DNA of 64,000 bases from Actinorhabdospora filicis (GCF_030269765.1 NZ_BSTX01000001.1:786106-850105), one strand, 5' to 3'. Positions 53,498 to 61,763 are shown, counted from the stretch's first letter. The notes: generated from the letters alone by a model not told the origin. Translations and numbers: made by a program.

Positions 53498-54889
53498 TCA
53501 GCCGACGTCGAGGCGGAGCAGATCGTCTTCGGTCTCCCGCCGCACGATGACGCGCACCGTGCCGTCGGCCACCGCGAGCACCGGTGGCCGCGGGACGTGG
53601 TTGTAGTTGCTGGCCATGCTCCGCGCGTACGCCCCGGTTCCGGGCACCGCGAGAAGATCCCCCGGTGAGACGTCGGCCGGCAGGAACTCATCCTTAACAA
53701 CAATGTCTCCGGACTCGCAATGTTTTCCCACCACGCGGGCGAGCACAGGGGCCGCCGACGAGGCACGGGAGGCGATGGTCGCGGAATAAGACGCGTCGTA
53801 CAGCGCGGGCCGGATGTTGTCGCTCATCCCCCCGTCGACGCTCACGTAGGCGCGGGAGGCGCCGTAGTCGAGGGGCACCTGCTTGACGGTCCCGACCTCG
53901 TAGAGGGTGAAGGTCGTGGGACCGCAGATCGCGCGGCCCGGCTCCACCGACAGCCGCGGCTCGCTCAGCCCGTACCCGGCGCACTCGTGCTCCATGATCT
54001 TGCGCAGCCGCTCGGCCAGCTCCGGCACCGGGATCGGGTCGTCCTGGGTGGTGTAGGCCATGCCGTAGCCGCCGCCGAGGTCCAGTTCGGGCAGCTCGAC
54101 GCCCCGCTCGTCGCGGATCTTGGCCTGCAGGCCCAGGACGCGGCGGGCGGCGACCTCGAAGGCGGAGGCGTCGAAGATCTGCGAGCCGATGTGCGAGTGG
54201 AAGCCGAGCAGCTCCAGGACGTCTTCGTCGAGAACGCGCGCGGCCATCACCGCGGCCTCGTCCAGGCCCAGGCCGAACTTCTGGTCCTCGTGGGCGGTGG
54301 CGATGTAGGCGTGCGTGTGCGCCTCGACGCCGACCTTGGTGCGGATCATCACCTTGGGACGCGCGCCCAGCTCGCGGGCGATCGCGGTGAGCCGGTCCAG
54401 CTCGTCGAAGGAGTCCAGCACGATGCGGCCGACACCGGCCTCCACCGCGCGGGTCAGCTCGGTGACGGACTTGTTGTTGCCGTGCAGGCCCATCCGCTCC
54501 GGGGGGAACCCGGCGGCCAGCGCGACGGCCAGCTCGCCGCCGGTGCACACGTCCAGGTGCAGGCCCTCCTCGTGGATCCAGCGCACGACGGCCTTGCACA
54601 GGAAGGACTTCCCGGCGTAGAACACGTCGGCGCCGGCGAAGGCGTCGCGGTACTCGCGGGCGCGGGCCCGGAAGTCGTCCTCGTCCAGGACGTAGGCGGG
54701 CGTGCCGAACTCGGCGGCGATCTCGGTGACGGGTACGCCGCCGACGGCGACGACGCCGTCCTCGCGGCGCTCGACCGTCCGCGCCCACAGCTGCGGGAGC
54801 ATCAGGTTGACGTCTTCGGGTTCGCGCAGCCAGGACGGGACGGCCTGGCCCGCCTCGGCGTGCAGCACACCGGCCTCATGTGCCCTCAT
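53498..54889 (-). CDS. lysA: Diaminopimelate decarboxylase
   Basis: A 463-residue alanine-racemase-fold PLP enzyme. Lys94 (YAGKSFLCKA) binds PLP, HGNNKS and DLGGGYGMAY contact substrate and phosphate, and the active-site Cys from the partner subunit is in GKHCESGD. It makes lysine from meso-diaminopimelate. The start at ATG 54889 gives an extra 25-residue N-terminal leader common in actinomycetes. It is flanked by argS and hom, an ancient argS-lysA-hom order. Confidence 0.97.
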   Translation of the reverse strand: MRAHEAGVLHAEAGQAVPSWLREPEDVNLMLPQLWARTVERREDGVVAVGGVPVTEIAAEFGTPAYVLDEDDFRARAREYRDAFAGADVFYAGKSFLCKAVVRWIHEEGLHLDVCTGGELAVALAAGFPPERMGLHGNNKSVTELTRAVEAGVGRIVLDSFDELDRLTAIARELGARPKVMIRTKVGVEAHTHAYIATAHEDQKFGLGLDEAAVMAARVLDEDVLELLGFHSHIGSQIFDASAFEVAARRVLGLQAKIRDERGVELPELDLGGGYGMAYTTQDDPIPVPELAERLRKIMEHECAGYGLSEPRLSVEPGRAICGPTTFTLYEVGTVKQVPLDYGASRAYVSVDGGMSDNIRPALYDASYSATIASRASSAAPVLARVVGKHCESGDIVVKDEFLPADVSPGDLLAVPGTGAYARSMASNYNHVPRPPVLAVADGTVRVIVRRETEDDLLRLDVG

Positions 54890-54922
54890 GGGTCTCCTCT
54901 TGGGGGTCCGGACGCGGTCCGG

Positions 54923-56575
54923 CTACATCCGTTCCGGGGCCGAGACGCCGAGCAGGCGCAGGCCGTTGGCGATGACCACGCGCGTGGCGGCGACCAGCCA
55001 GAGGCGGGCGCGCCCGGTCTCGGTGAACTCCTCGTCGCCCTGCGGCAGGACCCGGCAGGCGTCGTAGAAGCGGTGGTAGGCCCCGGCGAGCTCTTCCAGG
55101 TAGCGGGCGATCCGGTGGGGTTCGCGCAGCTCGGCGGCGGTGGTGACCACGTTCGGGAACTCGCCGAGCGCCTTGAGCAGATCGCCCTCTCGCGGGTGGG
55201 AGAGGAGAGCCGCGTCATAGCTGTCCGTCAGCTCCGCGCCGAGCTCGGCGGCGTTCCGCAGCAGCGAGGCGAGGCGGGCGTGAGCGTACTGGACGTAGTA
55301 GACCGGGTTGTCGTTGGTCCGCCGCGCCCACAGGTCGAGGTCGAGCTCGATGGTGGAGTCGGAGGAGTAGCGCGCGAGGGCGTAGCGGGAGGCGTCCACG
55401 CCGATGGCGTCGACCATGTCCTCCAGGGTGACGATCGTCCCGGCGCGCTTGGAGAGCTTGACGGGCTTGCCGTCGCGGACCAGGTTCACCATCTGGCCGA
55501 TGAGGATCTCCAGCGTGACCGCCGGGTCGTCGCCGAAGCAGGCGACCATGGCCTTCATGCGGCCGATGTAGCCGTGGTGGTCGGCGCCGAGCATGATGAC
55601 GACCTTGTCGAAGCCGCGCTCGCGCTTGTTCAGGTAGTAGGCGCAGTCGGCGGCGAAGTAGGTCCAGGAGCCGTTGGAGCGGACCAGGACGCGGTCCTTG
55701 TCGTCGCCGTGGTCGGTGGTGCGCAGCCAGACCGCGCCGTCCTGCTCGTAGATGTTGCCCTGCTCGCGCAGCCGGGCCAGCGCGGCGTCGAGGGCGCCCT
55801 GCTCGTGCAGGTCGCGCTCATTGAAGTAGACGTCGAAGTGCACGCCGAACTCGGCCAGCGAGCGCCGGATGTCGGCGAACATCAGCTCGATGCCCTCGAC
55901 GCGGAACAGCTCGCGCGGGTCGGCGGAGCTGAGGGCGTCCGGGTGCTTCTTGAGGACCTCGGCGGCGATCTCGGCGATGTACTCGCCCTGGTAGCCGTTC
56001 TCCGGCGTGGGCTCGCCCTTAGCGGCGGCCAGCAGCGAGGCGGAGAAGTGGTCGATCTGGGTGCCGGCGTCGTTGAAGTAGTACTCGGTGGTGACGTCGG
56101 CTCCGGTGAAGTCGAGGACGCGGCCGAGCGCGTCGCCGACCGCGGCCCACCGGACGCCGCCGATGTGCACCGGGCCGGTCGGGTTGGCCGAGACGAACTC
56201 CAGGTTCCACTTCTGCCCGGCGAAGGCCTCGCCGCGCCCGTAGGCGTCCCCGGCGGCCACGACCGAACCGGCGATGCTGCCGGTGGCGCCGGAGTCGAGG
56301 CGGATGTTCAGGAAACCGGGCCCGGCGATGTCGACGGCCGACACCCCGTCGACCTCGCGCAGCTCGGCGGCCACCGTCTCGGCCAGCTCACGCGGGTTCC
56401 GCCCGACCTTCTTGGCGAGCTGGAGGCACAGCGTCGAGGCGTAGTCTCCGTGCTCGGGCTGCCTGGGTCGCTCGACCGTCGTGGACGCCGGCAGCGCGGC
56501 GGCGTCGAGCTCCAGGGCGGCAAAGGCCGCCTGAGCAGCGGTGAGGACGTGTTCGGCGAGCATCTCGGGAGTCAC
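54923..56575 (-). CDS. argS: Arginyl-tRNA synthetase
   Basis: A 550-residue class I synthetase. The ADD1 N-terminal domain is followed by the HIGH-type sequence [10 protein letters not shown] near residue 130, the catalytic Rossmann domain with [19 protein letters not shown], the KLSKRAGT block in place of KMSKS near residue 372, and a helical anticodon-binding domain ending [13 protein letters not shown]. It charges tRNA-Arg; a tRNA-Arg(CCG) gene lies 1.2 kb away. It is divergent from the DUF305 gene across 56 bases. Confidence 0.97.
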   Translation of the reverse strand: MTPEMLAEHVLTAAQAAFAALELDAAALPASTTVERPRQPEHGDYASTLCLQLAKKVGRNPRELAETVAAELREVDGVSAVDIAGPGFLNIRLDSGATGSIAGSVVAAGDAYGRGEAFAGQKWNLEFVSANPTGPVHIGGVRWAAVGDALGRVLDFTGADVTTEYYFNDAGTQIDHFSASLLAAAKGEPTPENGYQGEYIAEIAAEVLKKHPDALSSADPRELFRVEGIELMFADIRRSLAEFGVHFDVYFNERDLHEQGALDAALARLREQGNIYEQDGAVWLRTTDHGDDKDRVLVRSNGSWTYFAADCAYYLNKRERGFDKVVIMLGADHHGYIGRMKAMVACFGDDPAVTLEILIGQMVNLVRDGKPVKLSKRAGTIVTLEDMVDAIGVDASRYALARYSSDSTIELDLDLWARRTNDNPVYYVQYAHARLASLLRNAAELGAELTDSYDAALLSHPREGDLLKALGEFPNVVTTAAELREPHRIARYLEELAGAYHRFYDACRVLPQGDEEFTETGRARLWLVAATRVVIANGLRLLGVSAPERM

Positions 56576-56631
56576 CCGGTCATGTTATCCGCGCTATTCT
56601 CGGGGCCGCGACGCGATACGAGAGGACCCCC

Positions 56632-57246
56632 ATGCGAGACCTTCTGCGGCGCCGCCCGCTGACCGTCCTGCTCCTGTCGGCGGTGGTGGCCCTCACCCTC
56701 GGCCTGGCCGTCGGCGTCGCCCTCATGAGAGAGACGGCACCCGGCGAGGACTCCCCCGAGGCCGGTTTCGCCCGCGACATGCTCGTCCACCACTCCCAGG
56801 CGGTGGACATGGGCATGACGGAGTTCCGCAACGGCGGCGACGAGGTCGCCCGCGGTTTCGGCTACGACATCGCGATGACCCAGCAGGCCCAGCGCGGCAT
56901 GATGGAGACCTGGCTCTCCGACTGGGGTCTGTCCCCCACCGGCTCCGAGCCGGCCATGAAGTGGATGGACGGCGAGATGAGCCTCCAGAACGGCCTCATG
57001 CCCGGCATGGCCACCAAGGAGGACCTCGACCGGCTCCGCGCGGCCACCGGCCGCGACGCCGACGTCCTGTTCACGCAGCTCATGATCGCCCACCACCAGG
57101 GCGGTGTCCATATGGCCGATGCCATCCTCAAGCGAACGGACGATCCCCGCGTGACCTCCCTCGCACAGGCTATGAAGGACGGGCAGCGGAGTGAAATCCA
57201 GGACCTTGAGGCCCAGCTGACCAGGCTCCAGTCGGCCGCCTCCTAG
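56632..57246 (+). CDS. DUF305 family lipoprotein-like exported protein
   Basis: A 204-residue protein with an uncleaved-looking N-terminal helix (LTVLLLSAVVALTLGLAVGVAL) and an extracytoplasmic DUF305 domain. The family repeats HHSQAVDMG (near 55) and AHHQGGVHMAD (near 160) carry paired His and Met residues, suggesting ferritin-like helices or copper binding. GAGAGGA precedes the ATG. It lies 9 bases before the next gene, so the two are co-transcribed. Confidence 0.88.
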   Translation: MRDLLRRRPLTVLLLSAVVALTLGLAVGVALMRETAPGEDSPEAGFARDMLVHHSQAVDMGMTEFRNGGDEVARGFGYDIAMTQQAQRGMMETWLSDWGLSPTGSEPAMKWMDGEMSLQNGLMPGMATKEDLDRLRAATGRDADVLFTQLMIAHHQGGVHMADAILKRTDDPRVTSLAQAMKDGQRSEIQDLEAQLTRLQSAAS

Positions 57247-57254
57247 GAGACGAC

Positions 57255-57806
57255 ATGAGCCACCCCTCACCCCCCGGCGACTGGCCCCCTCGTCGCCCCC
57301 CGGTCGAATCCGCGACCGAAGAGCTACCCCAGCTCCAGGCACCCGCGATCCCCCGGCAGTGGACACCCCCACCGGCCCGGGAGGAGACACCGCACAGCTA
57401 CTGGGACACCCCGGCACCGCCGCCGCAGCCGCAGCAGTACGAGGAGCCCGCGGGGTACGACGACCACGCGCGGTACGAGGAGCCGTCCCGCTTCGAGGAG
57501 CGTCCGCGCTACGACGACGCCCCCCGCGACACGGTCCCACCCGCCGAAGACCCCGCACCGCCGCACGAACCCACCGGCTCCATCCGCCGCAAACACGCCT
57601 ACACCGGCCACATCACCCGCAAAGGCGTCGCCGCCACCGTCATCGCCATCCTCGCCGTCGCCCTCTTCGTCGCCGCCGTCCTCTGGGGCCTCAACTGGCT
57701 GCGCGACAAGTCGGAGAAGGAGAAGTACGACGACTACGGCGCCACGTCGTCCTGGGTATACGTAGCTACGTATACCCAGCGGCGAACCCCGGCGGCCGAC
57801 TGGTAA
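57255..57806 (+). CDS. Proline-rich single-pass membrane protein
   Basis: A 183-residue protein of unknown function. Residues 1-110 are disordered and rich in Pro, Glu, Tyr and Asp; RRKHAYTGHITRKG leads into one membrane helix (VAATVIAILAVALFVAAVLWGL). The short C-terminus ends in SSWVYVATYTQRRTPAADW, which is encoded by a 28-bp perfect palindrome and flanking sequence. That tail looks unlike the rest of the protein and may be a recent extension. AGGAGA precedes the ATG. Confidence 0.7.
   Translation: MSHPSPPGDWPPRRPPVESATEELPQLQAPAIPRQWTPPPAREETPHSYWDTPAPPPQPQQYEEPAGYDDHARYEEPSRFEERPRYDDAPRDTVPPAEDPAPPHEPTGSIRRKHAYTGHITRKGVAATVIAILAVALFVAAVLWGLNWLRDKSEKEKYDDYGATSSWVYVATYTQRRTPAADW
57752..57779. 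repeat. Perfect 28-bp palindrome without a loop
   Basis: The half-site CTGGGTATACGTAG is followed directly by its exact complement CTACGTATACCCAG, centred on AGCT. It lies inside the last codons of the preceding gene and 43 bases upstream of tRNA-Arg. It is far longer than expected by chance and may be an operator, a recombination site or a cruciform element. Confidence 0.9.
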
Positions 57807-57822
57807 TCTCGTCTAGTCCCGA

Positions 57823-57894
57823 GCCCCCGTAGCTCAGGGGATAGAGCACCGCCCTCCGGAGGCGGGTGCGCAGGTTCGAATCCTGCCGGGGGCA
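57823..57894 (+). tRNA. tRNA-Arg (CCG)
   Basis: A complete 72-base cloverleaf. Acceptor stem GCCCCCG pairs with CGGGGGC with discriminator A; the D arm has GCTC/GAGC; the anticodon stem CCGCC/GGCGG encloses loop CTCCGGA with anticodon CCG (57856-57858); the T arm is GCAGG-TTCGAAT-CCTGC. No CCA is encoded. It reads CGG codons and marks the probable left junction of the island to its right. Confidence 0.97.
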
Positions 57895-57905
57895 CTCCTC
57901 TTTCT

Positions 57906-57950
57906 TGAGGGGGAGACTGCGTCTCCACCCGGAGTCAGACTTCCCCCTCA
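57906..57950 (+). terminator. Hairpin downstream of tRNA-Arg
   Basis: TGAGGGGGA (57906-57914) pairs with TCCCCCTCA (57942-57950), with partial inner pairing of AGACT and AGTCT. It probably ends the tRNA transcript. Confidence 0.65.
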
Positions 57951-58010
57951 GGGCTGCCACACGGCGACCCTGAACTGTTTTGGCTGGTCAAGCCTATCAA
58001 GAACGTGAAA

Positions 58011-58035
58011 CGCCCCCGGCTTCGTGCCGAGGGCG
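58011..58035 (-). terminator. Terminator of the XRE-DUF397 pair
   Basis: A 10-bp stem CGCCCCCGGC / GCCGAGGGCG (one G-T pair) with a 5-base loop lies 20 bases past the DUF397 stop on the minus strand and is followed there by TTTCACG. Confidence 0.75.
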
Positions 58036-58054
58036 GTTGCTTGGGTGGCTGTGG

Positions 58055-58234
58055 TCAGCGGGTGACGGTGGCCAGGAAGCCGCGCCAGTCGGCGGGGGCC
58101 ACGGCCAGGATGGGGGACGCGTCGCCAAGCTTGCTGTCACGAACGTCAACGGTCACAACGTCGGTACGTGCCTCTACGCACTGCCCTTGATTGCCGCCGC
58201 TCCGGCTGCTCTTGCGCCATGGTCCAGGCTTCAT
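58055..58234 (-). CDS. DUF397 protein
   Basis: A 59-residue protein beginning MKPGPWRKSSRSGGNQGQC, with VRDSKLGDASPILAVAP and ADWRGFL: the complete DUF397 pattern. Its ATG overlaps the stop of the XRE gene (ATGA). DUF397 proteins are small partners of Scr1-type XRE regulators in actinomycetes and are thought to form a toxin-antitoxin-like or developmental regulatory pair with them. It is short but unmistakable. Confidence 0.93.
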   Translation of the reverse strand: MKPGPWRKSSRSGGNQGQCVEARTDVVTVDVRDSKLGDASPILAVAPADWRGFLATVTR

Positions 58235-59064
58235 AGTTGGAACTCCTCAAGTGGCACAGCTTGCCCGATCATGCTTCCGAAAGTAGCCAGCCTACGGCCA
58301 AAAGCTCCGGCCGACTCATCGTAATGCGCTCCGGTCGCCGCTTCGGAGTAGACCACACTCGGGTCAAGCGGGTCGGGGAACTCCATCAGCGTGAACGGCT
58401 GGCCCTGCCCGGCGTACGCGCCAGACGCGGCGGGAAGCACGTGGACACTGATGTTCGGGCGTGCGTTCGCCTCTCGCAGGTGGGCGAGTTGTTCGGCATG
58501 GGCGTCCGGCCCGCCGACGACGCGGCGTAGGGCTCCCTCGTCAATGGCCAGCTCAAGGCGGGGTGCGGGGTTGCGGGCGGTGAAGTGCCGTTGTCGCCGT
58601 AGGCGAGCCTCCACAGTCTGTTCTACGGTGTCCGGGTCGAGAGCCGGGTTAGCGGCCAACAGAGCGCGCATCGTCGCCTCTGTCTGCAAGAGCCCCGTCA
58701 CGTACGCGACTTCGTACACGCGGATGGTGTGCGTGATCTGCTCAAGCTCTAGGTAGAGCTGGAACCACGCCGGTACGCCGCTCCCGAACGGCTCCCACCA
58801 CCCGGCCTGTAGGCAGGCTTTCGCCATCCTCACAAGCTCCTTGGTGATCTCTGAGGCCGGACCATGCCCGTACAGCTCGCACAGCTCTTTCACGTCCGGG
58901 TAGTGGGGCTTGGGTTGCTGCCCGTTCTCCAGCCGGTAGAGCTTGCTAGTGCTCATCAGTTCGATGGGCTCCGACGCGATCGCCCCCGGAGAGATCCCGG
59001 ACTGTTCGCGGAGGGTGCGCAGACGTCGGCCTAGTTGCCGCCGTGTGAGGTTCGGTCCAGACAT
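58231..59064 (-). CDS. Scr1-type XRE regulator with DUF5753 domain
   Basis: A 277-residue protein with an N-terminal helix-turn-helix (RRLRTLREQSGISPGAIA, then STSKLYRLENGQ) and a C-terminal DUF5753 domain from about residue 85 (VYEVAYVTGLLQTE, LRRQRHF, ISVHVLPAASGAYAG). This is the common actinomycete antitoxin-like regulator paired with DUF397. The ATG at 59064 opens MSGPNLTRRQL. It is divergent from three small genes across a 331-base gap that contains TCCCATATTGGGA, a likely operator. Confidence 0.92.
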   Translation of the reverse strand: MSGPNLTRRQLGRRLRTLREQSGISPGAIASEPIELMSTSKLYRLENGQQPKPHYPDVKELCELYGHGPASEITKELVRMAKACLQAGWWEPFGSGVPAWFQLYLELEQITHTIRVYEVAYVTGLLQTEATMRALLAANPALDPDTVEQTVEARLRRQRHFTARNPAPRLELAIDEGALRRVVGGPDAHAEQLAHLREANARPNISVHVLPAASGAYAGQGQPFTLMEFPDPLDPSVVYSEAATGAHYDESAGAFGRRLATFGSMIGQAVPLEEFQL

Positions 59065-59395
59065 CGACACAGGATGCCCGACCCAGACACTTCCCTTGTG
59101 CCCCAAGCCAGAGACGCGCACTCTCCCATATTGGGATAGGCAGGATGGGACACCACGACACACGGAATGGCTCATAGCGGCAGCGTCACACCGTCCCTAG
59201 CGTCCGTGCTGTACCCGGCACCGTCACGCGGAGTGGTCGTCCCTCCCGGAAGGCCCCGACGACACCGGAGTACCCGAACGGGGCTGCCCTGTCCGCCTTG
59301 CCGATCTTCCCCCTTTCACTGGCGCGGGCGGGGCGGCCCCACCAAGGGGACGCCCATGGTCGCCCCTGACGCCGACGACGGAGGGGTGAGGGCCC
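59065..59395. promoter_or_regulatory. Divergent gap with palindrome TCCCATATTGGGA
   Basis: The 13-bp palindrome at 59124-59136 (TCCCA-TAT-TGGGA) and a nearby TATCCCA / TGGGATAGG pair lie 60 bases upstream of the XRE start, a plausible operator. An 83-codon open frame at 59167-59418 crosses the rest but is basic, Pro-rich and overlaps a better-supported gene, so I do not call it. GAGGGGTGAGGG (59381-59392) serves the gene at 59396. Confidence 0.5.
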
Positions 59396-59590
59396 GTGGA
59401 AGGTTCATCAGCGGCTAGAGATGCCTACGGCCCGATAGAGGCCAAGCCGCACGAGCCGGTGGGGTTCGTCGGGGAGGGCGGGCATTGGCGGCATGTGTGC
59501 GCCAACGACGGCGAGCCGTGGCCGTGCGCTGTGGAGCGGGCCGACGTGCGGGTGCCTGTCGTCCCTCCGGTCGTGGGGGTCGCGGCGTGA
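59396..59590 (+). CDS. Microprotein A with Cys...WPC motif
   Basis: A 64-residue protein starting at GTG. The core is HVCANDGEPWPCAVERADVR, with Cys-x8-Cys. It starts a chain of three overlapping small genes that all carry Cys and WPC. A zinc knuckle is possible but unproved. Function is unknown. The start has a strong upstream purine run (GAGGGGTGAGGG). Confidence 0.65.
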   Translation: MEGSSAARDAYGPIEAKPHEPVGFVGEGGHWRHVCANDGEPWPCAVERADVRVPVVPPVVGVAA

Positions 59591-59820
59591 ACGGCGGGCT
59601 GGGCGACGCGGCTGTGTTGTACGGGGTGTGGCTTGATCATGCGAAGCTGCCCGGGTCGGCGGGCTACATGGTGTGTACCGACCCGGAGTGTCGGGAGGGC
59701 TGGCCGTGTACGGACCGCCAGACCAGCGAAGCGGGTCTTCTAGGGCTTGGGATCGACCCGTACGCGGTGCTGAGGTCTGAGGCCGTCTTGCCGACAGGGA
59801 ACGGGAATGGGGCAGGGTGA
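59587..59820 (+). CDS. Microprotein B with Cys...WPC motif
   Basis: A 77-residue protein whose GTG overlaps the previous stop (GTGA). The core is MVCTDPECREGWPCTDRQ, giving Cys-x4-Cys-x5-Cys. It ends in a Gly/Asn-rich tail. It shares the WPC core with its neighbours, which suggests an old duplication. No family is recognised. Confidence 0.65.
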   Translation: MNGGLGDAAVLYGVWLDHAKLPGSAGYMVCTDPECREGWPCTDRQTSEAGLLGLGIDPYAVLRSEAVLPTGNGNGAG

Positions 59821-59968
59821 GGGCGACCGGGAACCCGTCCCCGACGATGACGAGCACCGGCCCACCTGGTCGGGTCTGTTCTGCGTCGTGTGCTGGAAAC
59901 ACTGGCCGTGCCCTGAGGCCGGGCAGCACTTCCCGTTGTGGCCCGAAGATGTCGCCGAGAGGCCGTAG
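59807..59968 (+). CDS. Microprotein C with Cys...WPC motif
   Basis: A 53-residue protein beginning at ATG 59807 with GGGAACGGGA upstream and overlapping the previous gene by 14 bases. The core is LFCVVCWKHWPCPEAGQHF, giving Cys-x2-Cys-x5-Cys. The N-terminus is acidic (GEGDREPVPDDDE). It is too short to be obvious by length alone, but it repeats the motif of its two neighbours and is in the same operon. Confidence 0.6.
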   Translation: MGQGEGDREPVPDDDEHRPTWSGLFCVVCWKHWPCPEAGQHFPLWPEDVAERP

Positions 59969-60000
59969 GGTGCGTGATCGTGGGGCCGTTTGAGGAATTC

Positions 60001-60798
60001 ATGGGCAAGGCGCGGCGTGGGCTGGAAACCCTCGCTGAGGCGTTCGGGTTACTGCGGGCTGCGCAGGAGAAGAACGGGCTGGCGCGCGCGGAGTTGTCCT
60101 CCGCGACGGAGGGCACGGGGAACGCTCGTATAGACGCGTCGCTGTCTCGGCTTGAGCAGGTGGGGGAAGCCCTCGCAGAGGGGCTGACACACGGCATCGC
60201 GGGCCGTGAGACGTTCGCGGAGTACTTGACGGACATCGGGGCCGGGGCCGCCCTGGGAGCCTCTGAACCTCCGTCCACTGGGGAACGGCCGGCTGCGGTG
60301 GCACCCGAGCCAGAACCGTTGCAGCTCAGGGACTTCCGGGCCGAAAGGGAGCACCCCGAAGCAAAGGAAGCGATCCGCCGTGTGGGGTGGCCGCGCAACA
60401 GCGTCGGCAACACCTCGGCGAGGGCTCACCTCTACGACGAGCACGGCAACCGCATGGGCGACACCTACACCCCCGACACACCCGACGATCACCCCCACTG
60501 GGACGACCTCAAACCGGAGTGGAACAACCCGGAGAACACCACAACGTCATGGCACGTAGAGGGCCGCATGGCCAAGGCCATCCGTGACTCGGGGCTGACA
60601 CGAGCGGCGGTGTACCTGAACATCCGGAGGTGCGGCGGGGTCTCCGACACCCGCCCACGACCCGACCCCAAGGGATGCACGGAGAACTTCCGGCACACGC
60701 TCAAGGCCGGTACGGTCGTCTACGTCTACGTCATTCAGGAGAACGGGCGCACGTTCCGCCAGCGCGTCACGGGGACAGGAAAGGCACTGAAAGAGTGA
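60001..60798 (+). CDS. DddA-like (SCP1.201-type) deaminase toxin candidate
   Basis: A 265-residue protein. Residues 1-80 are helical and alanine/glutamate-rich, 85-130 are a Pro-rich linker, and 130-265 resemble the SCP1.201/DddA deaminase fold. The catalytic HVE is at 185-187 (SWHVEGRMAKAIRDSG), a strand TRAAVYLNI follows, and Cys211 and Cys226 (KGCTENF) are placed like the zinc Cys pair, though separated by 14 residues. The end LKAGTVVYVYV matches the family's last strand. Such domains deaminate cytosine in DNA and kill competitors. ATG 60001 has GAGGA five bases upstream; GTG at 59974 or 59980 is an alternative. No secretion signal is visible. The small gene that overlaps its stop is a likely immunity partner. 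Confidence 0.7.
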   Translation: MGKARRGLETLAEAFGLLRAAQEKNGLARAELSSATEGTGNARIDASLSRLEQVGEALAEGLTHGIAGRETFAEYLTDIGAGAALGASEPPSTGERPAAVAPEPEPLQLRDFRAEREHPEAKEAIRRVGWPRNSVGNTSARAHLYDEHGNRMGDTYTPDTPDDHPHWDDLKPEWNNPENTTTSWHVEGRMAKAIRDSGLTRAAVYLNIRRCGGVSDTRPRPDPKGCTENFRHTLKAGTVVYVYVIQENGRTFRQRVTGTGKALKE

Positions 60799-61055
60799 CC
60801 AGTCAAACCAGCGATGACGGCCTGTACGCCGTCGAAGCCACACCCGAGCAGCTAAACGAACTCCTCGCCCTCGCCGATGAGATCGACTCCGACGAGCTAG
60901 CCCGGCACGCCCTATCCATGGGCCTGACTCCGCCACTGGCAGGCGTCGAGTACTGGGAAATGGTCCTGACCTACCCTGAGAACGACGACGACCCCAACGC
61001 GGTACAACTCGCATGGCTCGGTCCCGACCCCCACGACCAGGGCGACGCACAGTAG
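60795..61055 (+). CDS. Small acidic protein, immunity candidate
   Basis: An 86-residue protein starting at GTG inside the toxin stop (GTGA). About a quarter of its residues are Asp or Glu (for example ADEIDSDELARHA and YPENDDDPNAVQ), with a helical N-terminal half (PEQLNELLALADEID) and a LAGVEYWEMVLTYPE strand. Strong acidity and tight coupling to a deaminase-like gene are what one expects of an immunity protein. I recognise no family, so this is inference from context. Confidence 0.55.
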   Translation: MTSQTSDDGLYAVEATPEQLNELLALADEIDSDELARHALSMGLTPPLAGVEYWEMVLTYPENDDDPNAVQLAWLGPDPHDQGDAQ

Positions 61056-61543
61056 CCGTTGCGTCATCACCGGGACGAGCCTCGGGTGTGATCGAGGCCA
61101 CGACACGAGAAGTCGCATGGAAGCGTTTTCACAGGTCAAGCCCCTAAATCGTACGTCACGAGGAGCGCTGCTGAGATCTGAAAACCCGTACATCGCCAGG
61201 TCTGCTTTGCCCCTGCCGTCGAGCCGGACACGTCACACCCCCACCCCCCTCCTTTGTGCTCCAAGTCATTGCCTCACATCACTTGTGATCGCATTCACCA
61301 ATGCAATTCATGACGACTCGTAACCATTCATGAATGGTCGAGAAATGAGTGAATGGTCGGATTCTTTGATGCGTTTACCCAATTCTCAGGCAAGGTTACT
61401 CATATTCTGCAAATAGGGGTGCGGGCCAGTTCGGGAATGAGTGAGGGGGAGTCATCGGCTCCCGCATCTAGCCCACGTCACTCCGCCCCAGCAGCGCCTG
61501 CCCTCTGCGGCAACCGTGCTGGTTGCCGACCGGTCGGGTTGCG
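61056..61543. other. AT-richer gap with 16-bp palindrome and repeated half-site
   Basis: No gene is supported. ACCATTCATGAATGGT (61323-61338) is a perfect palindrome, and TGAATGGTCG occurs at 61331-61340 and again at 61350-61359, 19 bases apart. The stretch 61260-61420 is clearly lower in GC than its surroundings. It separates plus-strand toxin genes from minus-strand phage genes and may be a phage control region. Confidence 0.55.
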
Positions 61544-61705
61544 TCAGTCAGGGTAGGCCGTTGATCCGTCGCAGGGATAGAAGAAGTGGGTATGCATGCA
61601 CGGGTGGGGGGCTACGTTCCTCCCCGTGGCCTGCCACGCCCGGTAGGCGTGTTCCTCGCAGATGCCATCCGGGTCGGCCTTGCAGCACTCCGGCGGTAGA
61701 TCCAT
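61544..61705 (-). CDS. Small cysteine-rich phage protein
   Basis: A 53-residue protein MDLPPECCKADPDGICEEH..., with Cys-Cys, a third Cys seven residues later, and HPCMHTHFFYPCDG near the end. The Cys and His spacing suggests metal binding. The capsid terminator lies between it and the coat gene, so it may have its own promoter. The style resembles the WPC microproteins to its left. Function unknown. Confidence 0.5.
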   Translation of the reverse strand: MDLPPECCKADPDGICEEHAYRAWQATGRNVAPHPCMHTHFFYPCDGSTAYPD

Positions 61706-61725
61706 GTCGCTCCAAACGAAAGAAA

Positions 61726-61756
61726 GCCCCCGCCGACCGGGAAGGCCAGCGGGGGC
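61726..61756 (-). terminator. Terminator after the capsid gene
   Basis: An 8-bp stem GCCCCCGC / GCGGGGGC lies 8 bases past the coat-protein stop on the minus strand and is followed there by TTTCTTTCG. Confidence 0.8.
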
Positions 61757-61763
61757 GAGGGGA

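Noticed and set aside
53720..56662. 980-residue open frame opposite lysA and argS
   Set aside because: It spans two genuine minus-strand genes and has no motif of its own.
59167..59418. 83-residue plus-strand open frame in the XRE divergent gap
   Set aside because: Basic and Pro/Arg-rich composition, no clear ribosome site, and overlap with the better supported gene at 59396.
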